DNA of 64,000 nucleotides from Bugulina stolonifera (Eukaryota > Bryozoa > Gymnolaemata > Cheilostomatida > Bugulidae), in assembly GCA_935421135.1 (NCBI GenBank), contig OW285188.1, positions 827,001 through 891,000 on the forward strand, in the 5' to 3' direction. Shown piece by piece: positions 23,521 through 36,705 of this stretch. A program made the translations under genes and the position numbers. Under the pieces are notes generated by a model. That model was given only the letters and a program-made list of their open reading frames with translations. It was not told the origin of the DNA and did not search any database. The stretch's first letter is position 1, and each line of letters opens with the position of its first letter.

Positions 23521-25335
23521 GTGAATGGAACACATTGTTACAAACAGCAATTTGGCACAAAGCACACTGAAAACTTACTTTTATGCAATATTGAACATCT
23601 ACTAGTTTCCAAACTAACAACTCAAGTGAATGTGTCAAAAATCACAAATCTGACATTATGTTTCATGTTTGCAAAGTTGAATATTGCATGCAAAGTCATG
23701 TTTTAGTGATTTTCATTCAAATTATGCATTCTGAACATTGCAAAAGTTAATGAAACACATTGTTACAAACAGCAATTTGGCACAAAGCACACTGAAAACT
23801 TACTTTTATGCAATATTGAACATCTACTAGTTTCCAAACTAACAACTCAAGTGAATGTGTCAAAAATCACAAATCTGACATTATGTTTCATGTTTGCAAA
23901 GTTGAATATTGCATGCAGAGTCATGTTTTATTGATTTTCATTCAAATTATGCATTCTAAACGTTGCAAAAGTGAATCAAACGCATTGTTACAAACAGCAA
24001 TTTGGCACAAAACACACTGAAAACTTACTTTTATGCAATATTGAACATCTTCTACTAGTTTACAAACTAATAACTCAAGTGAATGTGTCAAAAATCACAA
24101 ATCTGACATTATGTTTCATGTTTGCAAAGTTGAATATTGCGTGCAAAGTCATGTTTTAGTGATTTTCATTCAAATTATGCATTCTGAACATTGCAAAAGT
24201 TAATGAAACACATTGTTACAAACAGAAATTTGGTACCAAACACACTGAAAGCTTACTTTTATGTAATATTGAACATCTTCTACTAAATTGCAAACTGATA
24301 ATTCAAGTGAATTTGTCAAAAATCACAAATCTGATGTTATGTTCCATGTTTGCAAAGTTGTATATGGCATGCAAAGTCATGTTTTATTGATTTTCATTCA
24401 AATTATGCATTCTGAACATTGCAAAAGTGAATGGAACACATTGTTACAAACAGCAATTTGGCACAAAGCACACTGAAAACTTACTTTTATGCAATATTGA
24501 ACATCTACTAGTTTCCAAACTAACAACTCAAGTGAATGTGTCAAAAATCACAAATCTGACATTATGTTTCATGTTTGCGAAGTTGAATATTGCATGCAGA
24601 GTCATGTTTTATTGATTTTCATTCAAATTATGCATTCTAAACGTTGCAAAAGTGAATCAAACGCATTGTTACAAACAGCAATTTGGCACAAAACACACTG
24701 AAAACTTACTTTTATGCAATATTGACCATCTTCTACTAGTTTACAAACTAATAACTCGAGTGAATGTGTCAAAAATCACGCATCTGACATTATGTTTCAT
24801 GTTTGCAAAGTTGAATATTGCATGCAGAGTCATGTTTTAGTGATTTCCATTCAAATTATGCATTCTGAACATTGCAAAAGTGAATAAAACACATGTTTAC
24901 AAACAGCAATTTGGCACAAAACACACTGAAAACTTACTTTTATGCAATATTGAACATCTTCTACTAGTTTACAAACTAATAACTAAAGTGAATGTGTCAA
25001 AAATCACAAATCTGACATTATGTTTCATGTTTGCAAAGTTGAATATTGCATGCAAAGTCATGTTTTATTGATTTCCATTCAAATTATGCATTCTGAACAT
25101 TGCAAAAGTGAATGAAACACATTGTTACAAACAGCAATTTGGTACCAAACACGCTGAAAACTTACTTTTATGTAATATTGAACATCCTCCACTAGTTTAT
25201 AAACTGATAACTCAAGTGTATTTGTCAAAAATCACAAATCTGACATTATGTTTCATGTTTGCAAAGTTGAATATTGCATGCAAAGTCATGTTTTATTGAT
25301 TTTTATTCAAAATATGCACTCTGAACATTGCAAAA
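23521..25335 (+). repeat. 8-mer variant B-b-D-E-B-F-G-C
   Basis: 1,815 bp, starts 23521, 23746, 23971, 24199, 24427, 24652, 24880 and 25108. The position of A is taken by a 225-bp monomer with a B front (GTGAATGGAAC, CATCTACTAG) and an A-type tail (GCAAAGTC, TTTTAGTG), so B and b sit next to each other. It follows an E-tailed monomer, the normal neighbour of B. Confidence 0.9.
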
Positions 25336-28300
25336 GTGAATGAAACACATTGTTACAAACAGCAATTTGGCACAAAACACACTGAAAATTTACTTTTATG
25401 CAATATTGAACATCTTCTACTAGTTTACAAACTAATAACTGAAGTGAATGTGTCAAAAATCACAAATCTGACATTATGTTTCATATTTGCAAAGTTGAAT
25501 ATTGCATGCAAAGTCATGTTTTATTGATTTTCATTCAAATTATGCATTCTGAACATTGCAAAAGTGAATGGAACACATTGTTACAAACAGCAATTTGGCA
25601 CAAAGCACACTGAAAACTTACTTTTATGCAATATTGAACATCTACTAGTTTCCAAACTAACAACTCAAGTGAATGTGTCAAAAATCACAAATCTGACATT
25701 ATGTTTCATGTTTGCAAAGTTGAATATTGCATGCAGAGTCATGTTTTATTGATTTTCATTCAAATTATGCATTCTAAACGTTGCAAAAGTGAATCAAACG
25801 CATTGTTACAAACAGCAATTTGGCACAAAACACACTGAAAACTTACTTTTATGCAATATTGACCATCTTCTACTAGTTTACAAACTAATAACTCGAGTGA
25901 ATGTGTCAAAAATCACGCATCTGACATTATGTTTCATGTTTGCAAAGTTGAATATTGCATGCAGAGTCATGTTTTAGTGATTTCCATTCAAATTATGCAT
26001 TCTGAACATTGCAAAAGTGAATAAAACACATGTTTACAAACAGCAATTTGGCACAAAACACACTGAAAACTTACTTTTATGCAATATTGAACATCTTCTA
26101 CTAGTTTACAAACTAATAACTCAAGTGAATGTGTCAAAAATCACAAATCTGACATTATGTTTCATCTTTGCAAAGTTGAATATTGCATGCAAAGTCATGT
26201 TTTATTGATTTCCATTCAAATTATGCATTCTGAACATTGCAAAAGTGAATGAAACACATTGTTACAAACAGCAATTTGGTACCAAACACGCTGAAAACTT
26301 ACTTTTATGTAATATTGAACATCCTCCACTAGTTTATAAACTGATAACTCAAGTGTATTTGTCAAAAATCACAAATCTGACATTATGTTTCATGTTTGCA
26401 AAGTTGAATATTGCATGCAAAGTCATGTTTTATTGATTTTTATTCAAAATATGCACTCTGAACATTGCAAAAGTGAATGAAACACATTGTTACAAACAGC
26501 AATTTGGTACCAAACACGCTGAAAACTTACTTTTATGTAATATTGAACATCCTCCACTAGTTTATAAACTGATAACTCAAGTGTATTTGTCAAAAATCAC
26601 AAATCTGACGTTATGTTTCATGTTTGCAAAGTTGAATATTGCATGCAAAGTCATGTTTTATTGATTTTTATTCAAAATATGCACTCTGAACATTGCAAAA
26701 GTGAATGAAACACATTGTTACAAACAGCAATTTGGCACAAAACACACTGAAAATTTACTTTTATGCAATATTGAACATCTTCTACTAGTTTACAAACTAA
26801 TAACTCAAGTGAATGTGTCAAAAATCACAAATCTGACATTATGTTTCATGTTTGCAAAGTTGAATATTGCATGCAAAGTCATGTTTTAGTGATTTTCATT
26901 CAAATTATGCATTCTGAACATTGCAAAAGTTAATGAAACACATTGTTACAAACAGCAATTTGGTACCAAACACACTGAAAACTTACTTTTATGTAATATT
27001 GAACATCTTCTACTAAATTGCAAACTGATAATTCAAGTGAATTTGTCAAAAATCACAAATCTGATGTTATGTTCCATGTTTGCAAAGTTGTACATGGCAT
27101 GCAAAGTCATGTTTTATTGATTTTCATTCAAATTATGCATTCTGAACATTGCAAAAGTGAATGGAACACATTGTTACAAACAGCAATTTGGCACAAAGCA
27201 CACTGAAAACTTACTTTTATGCAATATTGAACATCTACTAGTTTCCAAACTAACAACTCAAGTGAATGTGTCAAAAATCACAAATCTGACATTATGTTTC
27301 ATGTTTGCAAAGTTGAATATTGCATGCAGAGTCCTGTTTTATTGATTTTCATTCAAATTATGCATTCTAAACGTTGCAAAAGTGAATCAAACGCATTGTT
27401 ACAAACAGCAATTTGGCACAAAACACACTGAAAACTTACTTTTATGCAATATTGAACATCTTCTACTAGTTTACAAACTAATAACTCAAGTGAATGTGTC
27501 AAAAATCACAATTCTGACATTATGTTTCATGTTTGCAAAGTTGAATATTGCGTGCAAAGTCATGTTTTAGTGATTTTCATTCAAATTATGCATTCTGAAC
27601 ATTGCAAAAGTTAATGAAACACATTGTTACAAACAGAAATTTGGTACCAAACACACTGAAAGCTTACTTTTATGTAATATTGAACATCTTCTACTAAATT
27701 GCAAACTGATAATTCAAGTGAATTTGTCAAAAATCACAAATCTGATGTTATGTTCCATGTTTGCAAAGTTGTATATGGCATGCAAAGTCATGTTTTATTG
27801 ATTTTCATTCAAATTATGCATTCTGAACATTGCAAAAGTGAATGGAACACATTGTTACAAACAGCAATTTGGCACAAAGCACACTGAAAACTTACTTTTA
27901 TGCAATATTGAACATCTACTAGTTTCCAAACTAACAACTCAAGTGAATGTGTCAAAAATCACAAATCTGACATTATGTTTCATGTTTGCGAAGTTGAATA
28001 TTGCATGCAGAGTCATGTTTTATTGATTTTCATTCAAGTTATGCATTCTAAACGTTGCAAAAGTGAATCAAACGCATTGTTACAAACAGCAATTTGGCAC
28101 AAAACACACTGAAAACTTACTTTTATGCAATATTGACCATCTTCTACTAGTTTACAAACTAATAACTCAAGTGAATGTGTCAAAAATCACGCATCTGACA
28201 TTATGTTTCATGTTTGCAAAGTTGAATATTGCATGCAGAGTCATGTTTTAGTGATTTCCATTCAAATTATGCATTCTGAACATTGCAAAAGTGAATGGAA

Positions 28301-28746
28301 CACATTGTTACAAACAGCAATTTGGCACAAAGCACACTGAAAACTTACTTTTATGCAATATTGAACATCTTCTACTAGTTTACAAACTAATAACTAAAGT
28401 GAATGTGTCAAAAATCACAAATCTGACATTATGTTTCATGTTTGCAAAGTTGAATATTGCATGCAAAGTCATGTTTTATTGATTTCCATTCAAATTATGC
28501 ATTCTGAACATTGCAAAAGTGAATGAAACACATTGTTACAAACAGCAATTTGGTACCAAACACGCTGAAAACTTACTTTTATGTAATATTGAACATCCTC
28601 CACTAGTTTATAAACTGATAACTCAAGTGTATTTGTCAAAAATCACAAATCTGACATTATGTTTCATGTTTGCAAAGTTGAATATTGCATGCAAAGTCAT
28701 GTTTTATTGATTTTTATTCAAAATATGCACTCTGAACATTGCAAAA
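25336..28746 (+). repeat. 15-mer HOR, copy 1
   Basis: 3,411 bp, order A2-B-F-G2-C-C-A-E'-B-D-E-B-F-G-C; starts 25336, 25564, 25789, 26017, 26245, 26473, 26701, 26929, 27157, 27382, 27610, 27838, 28063, 28291 and 28519. A2 has the AACTGAAGTG marker. The last nine monomers form a 2,046-bp 9-mer: an 8-mer in which b is replaced by E'-B. The G at 28291 has a B-like front (GTGAATGGAACAC, GGCACAAAGCAC), and F at 28063 has lost the XhoI site. Confidence 0.92.
26929..27156 (+). repeat. Monomer type E' (reference copy)
   Basis: 228 bp. It is E-like in the middle (CTAAATTGCAAACTG, CTGATGTTATGTTCC) but has ACAGCAATTTGGTACC, GAAAACTTAC (no HindIII site) and GTTGTACATGGC. It follows A. Further copies start at 30340, 44218, 46948, 49183, 57343 and 60304. 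Confidence 0.88.
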
Positions 28747-31700
28747 GTGAATGAAACACATTGTTACAAACAGCAATTTGGCACAAAACACACTGAAAAT
28801 TTACTTTTATGCAATATTGAACATCTTCTACTAGTTTACAAGCTAATAACTGAAGTGAATGTGTCAAAAATCACAAATCTGACATTATGTTTCATATTTG
28901 CAAAGTTGAATATTGCATGCAAAGTCATGTTTTATTGATTTTCATTCAAATTATGCATTCTGAACATTGCAAAAGTGAATGGAACACATTGTTACAAACA
29001 GCAATTTGGCACAAAGCACACTGAAAACTTACTTTTATGCAATATTGAACATCTACTAGTTTCCAAACTAACAACTCAAGTGAATGTGTCAAAAATCACA
29101 AATCTGACATTATGTTTCATGTTTGCAAAGTTGAATATTGCATGCAGAGTCATGTTTTATTGATTTTCATTCAAATTATGCATTCTAAACGTTGCAAAAG
29201 TGAATCAAACGCATTGTTACAAACAGCAATTTGGCACAAAACACACTGAAAACTTACTTTTATGCAATATTGACCATCTTCTACTAGTTTACAAACTAAT
29301 AACTCGAGTGAATGTGTCAAAAATCACGCATCTGACATTATGTTTCATGTTTGCAAAGTTGAATATTGCATGCAGAGTCATGTTTTAGTGATTTCCATTC
29401 AAATTATGCATTCTGAACATTGCAAAAGTGAATAAAACACATGTTTACAAACAGCAATTTGGCACAAAACACACTGAAAACTTACTTTTATGCAATATTG
29501 AACATCTTCTACTAGTTTACAAACTAATAACTCAAGTGAATGTGTCAAAAATCACAAATCTGACATTATGTTTCATCTTTGCAAAGTTGAATATTGCATG
29601 CAAAGTCATGTTTTATTGATTTCCATTCAAATTATGCATTCTGAACATTGCAAAAGTGAATGAAACACATTGTTACAAACAGCAATTTGGTACCAAACAC
29701 GCTGAAAACTTACTTTTATGTAATATTGAACATCCTCCACTAGTTTATAAACTGATAACTCAAGTGTATTTGTCAAAAATCACAAATCTGACATTATGTT
29801 TCATGTTTGCAAAGTTGAATATTGCATGCAAAGTCATGTTTTATTGATTTTTATTCAAAATATGCACTCTGAACATTGCAAAAGTGAATGAAACACATTG
29901 TTACAAACAGCAATTTGGTACCAAACACGCTGAAAACTTACTTTTATGTAATATTGAACATCCTCCACTAGTTTATAAACCGATAACTCAAGTGTATTTG
30001 TCAAAAATCACAAATCTGACATTATGTTTCATGTTTGCAAAGTTGAATATTGCATGCAAAGTCATGTTTTATTGATTTTTATTCAAAATATGCACTCTGA
30101 ACATTGCAAAAGTGAATGAAACACATTGTTACAAACAGCAATTTGGCACAAAACACACTGAAAATTTACTTTTATGCAATATTGAACATCTTCTACTAGT
30201 TTACAAACTAATAACTCAAGTGAATGTGTCAAAAATCACAAATCTGACATTATGTTTCATGTTTGCAAAGTTGAATATTGCATGCAAAGTCATGTTTTAG
30301 TGATTTTCATTCAAATTATGCATTCTGAACATTGCAAAAGTTAATGAAACACATTGTTACAAACAGCAATTTGGTACCAAACACACTGAAAACTTACTTT
30401 TATGTAATATTGAACATCTTCTACTAAATTGCAAACTGATAATTCAAGTGAATTTGTCAAAAATCACAAATCTGATGTTATCTTCCATGTTTGCAAAGTT
30501 GTACATGGCATGCAAAGTCATGTTTTATTGATTTTCATTCAAATTATGCATTCTGAACATTGCAAAAGTGAATGGAACACATTGTTACAAACAGCAATTT
30601 GGCACAAAGCACACTGAAAACTTACTTTTATGCAATATTGAACATCTACTAGTTTCCAAACTAACAACTCAAGTGAATGTGTCAAAAATCACAAATCTGA
30701 CATTATGTTTCATGTTTGCAAAGTTGAATATTGCATGCAGAGTCATGTTTTATTGATTTTCATTCAAATTATGCATTCTAAACGTTGCAAAAGTGAATCA
30801 AACGCATTGTTACAAACAGCAATTTGGCACAAAACACACTGAAAACTTACTTTTATGCAATATTGAACATCTTCTACTAGTTTACAAACTAATAACTCAA
30901 GTGAATGTGTCAAAAATCACAAATCTGACATTATGTTTCATGTTTGCAAAGTTGAATATTGCGTGCAAAGTCATGTTTTAGTGATTTTCATTCAAATTAT
31001 GCATTCTGAACATTGCAAAAGTTAATGAAACACATTGTTACAAACAGAAATTTGGTACCAAACACACTGAAAGCTTACTTTTATGTAATATTGAACATCT
31101 TCTACTAAATTGCAAACTGATAATTCAAGTGAATTTGTCAAAAATCACAAATCTGATGTTATGTTCCATGTTTGCAAAGTTGTATATGGCATGCAAAGTC
31201 ATGTTTTATTGATTTTCATTCAAATTATGCATTCTGAACATTGCAAAAGTGAATGGAACACATTGTTACAAACAGCAATTTGGCACAAAGCACACTGAAA
31301 ACTTACTTTTATGCAATATTGAACATCTACTAGTTTCCAAACTAACAACTCAAGTGAATGTGTCAAAAATCACAAATCTGACATTATGTTTCATGTTTGC
31401 GAAGTTGAATATTGCATGCAGAGTCATGTTTTATTGATTTTCATTCAAATTATGCATTCTAAACGTTGCAAAAGTGAATCAAACGCATTGTTACAAACAG
31501 CAATTTGGCACAAAACACACTGAAAACTTACTTTTATGCAATATTGACCATCTTCTACTAGTTTACAAACTAATAACTCGAGTGAATGTGTCAAAAATCA
31601 CGCATCTGACATTATGTTTCATGTTTGAAAAGTTGAATATTGCATGCAGAGTCATGTTTTAGTGATTTCCATTCAAATTATGCATTCTGAACATTGCAAA

Positions 31701-32157
31701 AGTGAATAAAACACATGTTTACAAACAGCAATTTGGCACAAAACACACTGAAAACTTACTTTTATGCAATATTGAACATCTTCTACTAGTTTACAAACTA
31801 ATAACTCAAGTGAATGTGTCAAAAATCACAAATCTGACATTATGTTTCATGTTTGCAAAGTTGAATATTGCATGCAAAGTCATGTTTTATTGATTTCCAT
31901 TCAAATTATGCATTCTGAACATTGCAAAAGTGAATGAAACACATTGTTACAAACAGCAATTTGGTACCAAACACGCTGAAAACTTACTTTTATGTAATAT
32001 TGAACATCCTCCACTAGTTTATAAACTGATAACTCAAGTGTATTTGTCAAAAATCACAAATCTGACATTATGTTTCATGTTTGCAAAGTTGAATATTGCA
32101 TGCAAAGTCATGTTTTATTGATTTTTATTCAAAATATGCACTCTGAACATTGCAAAA
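28747..32157 (+). repeat. 15-mer HOR, copy 2
   Basis: 3,411 bp in the same order as copy 1, starts 28747, 28975, 29200, 29428, 29656, 29884, 30112, 30340, 30568, 30793, 31021, 31249, 31474, 31702 and 31930. Private changes include 28842 (ACAAGCTAATAAC), AAACCGATAAC in the second C, TTATCTTCC in E', and TTTGAAAAGTTG in F. G at 31702 has AACTCAAGTG, unlike copy 1. Confidence 0.92.
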
Positions 32158-33750
32158 GTGAATGAAACACATTGTTACAAACAGCAATTTGGCACAAAAC
32201 ACACTGAAAATTTACTTTTATGCAATATTGAACATCTTCTACTAGTTTACAAACTAATAACTCAAGTGAATGTGTCAAAAATCACAAATCTGACATTATG
32301 TTTCATGTTTGCAAAGTTGAATTTTGCATGCAGAGTCATGTTTTAGTGATTTCCATTCAAATTATGCATTCTGAACATTGCAAAAGTGAATAAAACACAT
32401 GTTTACAAACAGCAATTTGGCACAAAACACACTGAAAACTTACTTTTATGCAATATTGAACATCTTCTACTAGTTTACAAACTAATAACTCAAGTGAATG
32501 TGTCAAAAATCACAAATCTGACATTATGTTTCATGTTTGCAAAGTTGAATATTGCATGCAAAGTCATGTTTTATTGATTTCCATTCAAATTATGCATTCT
32601 GAACATTGCAAAAGTGAATGAAACACATTGTTACAAACAGCAATTTGGTACCAAACACGCTGAAAACTTACTTTTATGTAATATTGAACATCCTCCACTA
32701 GTTTATAAACTGATAACTCAAGTGTATTTGTCAAAAATCACAAATCTGACATTATGTTTCATGTTTGCAAAGTTGAATATTGCATGCAAAGTCATGTTTT
32801 ATTGATTTTTATTCAAAATATGCACTCTGAACATTGCAAAAGTGAATGAAACACATTGTTACAAACAGCAATTTGGCACAAAACACACTGAAAATTTACT
32901 TTTATGCAATATTGAACATCTTCTACTAGTTTACAAACTAATAACTCAAGTGAATGTGTCAAAAATCACAAATCTGACATTATGTTTCATGTTTGCAAAG
33001 TTGAATATTGCATGCAAAGTCATGTTTTAGTGATTTTCATTCAAATTATGCATTCTGAACATTGCAAAAGTTAATGAAACACATTGTTACAAACAGCAAT
33101 TTGGCACAAAGCACACTGAAAACTTACTTTTATGCAATATTGAACATCTACTAGTTTCCAAACTAACAACTCAAGTGAATGTGTCAAAAATCACAAATCT
33201 GACATTATGTTTCATGTTTGCAAAGTTGAATATTGCATGCAGAGTCATGTTTTATTGATTTTCATTCAAATTATGCATTCTAAACGTTGCAAAAGTGAAT
33301 CAAACGCATTGTTACAAACAGCAATTTGGCACAAAACACACTGAAAACTTACTTTTATGCAATATTGAACATCTTCTACTAGTTTACAAACTAATAACTC
33401 AAGTGAATGTGTCAAAAATCACAAATCTGACATTATGTTTCATGTTTGCAAAGTTGAATATTGCATGCAAAGTCATGTTTTATTGATTTCCATTCAAATT
33501 ATGCATTCTGAACATTGCAAAAGTGAATGAAACACATTGTTACAAACAGCAATTTGGTACCAAACACGCTGAAAACTTACTTTTATGTAATATTGAACAT
33601 CCTCCACTAGTTTATAAACTGATAACTCAAGTGTATTTGTCAAAAATCACAAATCTGACATTATGTTTCATGTTTGCAAAGTTGAATATTGCATGCAAAG
33701 TCATGTTTTATTGATTTTTATTCAAAATATGCACTCTGAACATTGCAAAA
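32158..33750 (+). repeat. 7-mer A/F-G-C-A-b-D/G-C
   Basis: 1,593 bp, starts 32158, 32386, 32614, 32842, 33070, 33295 and 33523. The first three are a 684-bp 3-mer. The next four (909 bp) are an 8-mer shortened by four monomers: the monomer at 33295 starts as D (GTGAATCAAACGC) and ends as G (TATTGATTTCCATTC), followed by C. Confidence 0.9.
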
Positions 33751-35568
33751 GTGAATGAAACACATTGTTACAAACAGCAATTTGGCACAAAACACACTGA
33801 AAATTTACTTTTATGCAATATTGAACATCTTCTACTAGTTTACAAACTAATAACTCAAGTGAATGTGTCAAAAATCACAAATCTGACATTATGTTTCATG
33901 TTTGCAAAGTTGAATATTGCATGCAAAGTCATGTTTTAGTGATTTTCATTCAAATTATGCATTCTGAACATTGCAAAAGTTAATGAAACACATTGTTACA
34001 AACAGCAATTTGGCACAAAGCACACTGAAAACTTACTTTTATGCAATATTGAACATCTACTAGTTTCCAAACTAACAACTCAAGTGAATGTGTCAAAAAT
34101 CACAAATCTGACATTATGTTTCATGTTTGCAAAGTTGAATATTGCATGCAGAGTCATGTTTTATTGATTTTCATTCAAATTATGCATTCTAAACGTTGCA
34201 AAAGTGAATCAAACGCATTGTTACAAACAGCAATTTGGCACAAAACACACTGAAAACTTACTTTTATGCAATATTGAACATCTTCTACTAGTTTACAAAC
34301 TAATAACTCAAGTGAATGTGTCAAAAATCACAAATCTGACATTATGTTTCATGTTTGCAAAGTTGAATATTGCGTGCAAAGTCATGTTTTAGTGATTTTC
34401 ATTCAAATTATGCATTCTGAACATTGCAAAAGTTAATGAAACACATTGTTACAAACAGAAATTTGGTACCAAACACACTGAAAGCTTACTTTTATGTAAT
34501 ATTGAACATCTTCTACTAAATTGCAAACTGATAATTCAAGTGAATTTGTCAAAAATCACAAATCTGATGTTATGTTCCATGTTTGCAAAGTTGTATATGG
34601 CATGCAAAGTCATGTTTTATTGATTTTCATTCAAATTATGCATTCTGAACATTGCAAAAGTGAATGGAACACATTGTTACAAACAGCAATTTGGCACAAA
34701 GCACACTGAAAACTTACTTTTATGCAATATTGAACATCTACTAGTTTCCAAACTAACAACTCAAGTGAATGTGTCAAAAATCACAAATCTGACATTATGT
34801 TTCATGTTTGCGAAGTTGAATATTGCATGCAGAGTCATGTTTTATTGATTTTCATTCAAATTATGCATTCTAAACGTTGCAAAAGTGAATCTAACGCATT
34901 GTTACAAACAGCAATTTGGCACAAAACACACTGAAAACTTACTTTTATGCAATATTGACCATCTTCTACTAGTTTACAAACTAATAACTCGAGTGAATGT
35001 GTCAAAAATCACGCATCTGACATTATGTTTCATGTTTGCAAAGTTGAATATTGCATGCAGAGTCATGTTTTAGTGATTTCCATTCAAATTATGCATTCTG
35101 AACATTGCAAAAGTGAATAAAACACATGTTTACAAACAGCAATTTGGCACAAAACACACTGAAAACTTACTTTTATGCAATATTGAACATCTTCTACTAG
35201 TTTACAAACTAATAACTAAAGTGAATGTGTCAAAAATCACAAATCTGACATTATGTTTCATGTTTGCAAAGTTGAATATTGCATGCAAAGTCATGTTTTA
35301 TTGATTTCCATTCAAATTATGCATTCTGAACATTGCAAAAGTGAATGAAACACATTGTTACAAACAGCAATTTGGTACCAAACACGCTGAAAACTTACTT
35401 TTATGTAATATTGAACATCCTCCACTAGTTTATAAACTGATAACTCAAGTGTATTTGTCAAAAATCACAAATCTGACATTATGTTTCATGTTTGCAAAGT
35501 TGAATATTGCATGCAAAGTCATGTTTTATTGATTTTTATTCAAAATATGCACTCTGAACATTGCAAAA
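33751..35568 (+). repeat. 8-mer HOR unit, copy 6
   Basis: 1,818 bp, starts 33751, 33979, 34204, 34432, 34660, 34885, 35113 and 35341, in canonical order. F has a private GTGAATCTAACGC. Confidence 0.93.
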
Positions 35569-36705
35569 GTGAATGAAACACATTGTTACAAACAGCAATT
35601 TGGCACAAAACACACTGAAAATTTACTTTTATGCAATATTGAACATCTTCTACTAGTTTACAAACTAATAACTCAAGTGAATGTGTCAAAAATCACAAAT
35701 CTGACATTATGTTTCATATTTGCAAAGTTGAATATTGCATGCAAAGTCATGTTTTATTGATTTTCATTCAAATTATGCATTCTGAACATTGCAAAAGTGA
35801 ATGGAACACATTGTTACAAACAGCAATTTGGCACAAAGCACACTGAAAACTTACTTTTATGCAATATTGAACATCTACTAGTTTCCAAACTAACAACTCA
35901 AGTGAATGTGTCAAAAATCACAAATCTGACATTATGTTTCATGTTTGCAAAGTTGAATATTGCATGCAGAGTCATGTTTTATTGATTTTCATTCAAATTA
36001 TGCATTCTAAACGTTGCAAAAGTGAATCAAACGCATTGTTACAAACAGCAATTTGGCACAAAACACACTGAAAACTTACTTTTATGCAATATTGACCATC
36101 TTCTACTAGTTTACAAACTAATAACTCGAGTGAATGTGTCAAAAATCACGCATCTGACATTATGTTTCATGTTTGCAAAGTTGAATATTGCATGCAGAGT
36201 CATGTTTTAGTGATTTCCATTCAAATTATGCATTCTGAACATTGCAAAAGTGAATAAAACACATGTTTACAAACAGCAATTTGGCACAAAACACACTGAA
36301 AACTTACTTTTATGCAATATTGAACATCTTCTACTAGTTTACAAACTAATAACTCAAGTGAATGTGTCAAAAATCACAAATCTGACATTATGTTTCATCT
36401 TTGCAAAGTTGAATATTGCATGCAAAGTCATGTTTTATTGATTTCCATTCAAATTATGCATTCTGAACATTGCAAAAGTGAATGAAACACATTGTTACAA
36501 ACAGCAATTTGGTACCAAACACGCTGAAAACTTACTTTTATGTAATATTGAACATCCTCCACTAGTTTATAAACTGATAACTCAAGTGTATTTGTCAAAA
36601 ATCACAAATCTGACATTATGTTTCATGTTTGCAAAGTTGAATATTGCATGCAAAGTCATGTTTTATTGATTTTTATTCAAAATATGCACTCTGAACATTG
36701 CAAAA
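35569..36705 (+). repeat. 5-mer A2-B-F-G2-C
   Basis: 1,137 bp, starts 35569, 35797, 36022, 36250 and 36478. A2 has AACTCAAGTG (not the R marker) and F has GGCACAAAAC, so it is closest to a plain 5-mer without the P or R markers. Confidence 0.92.
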
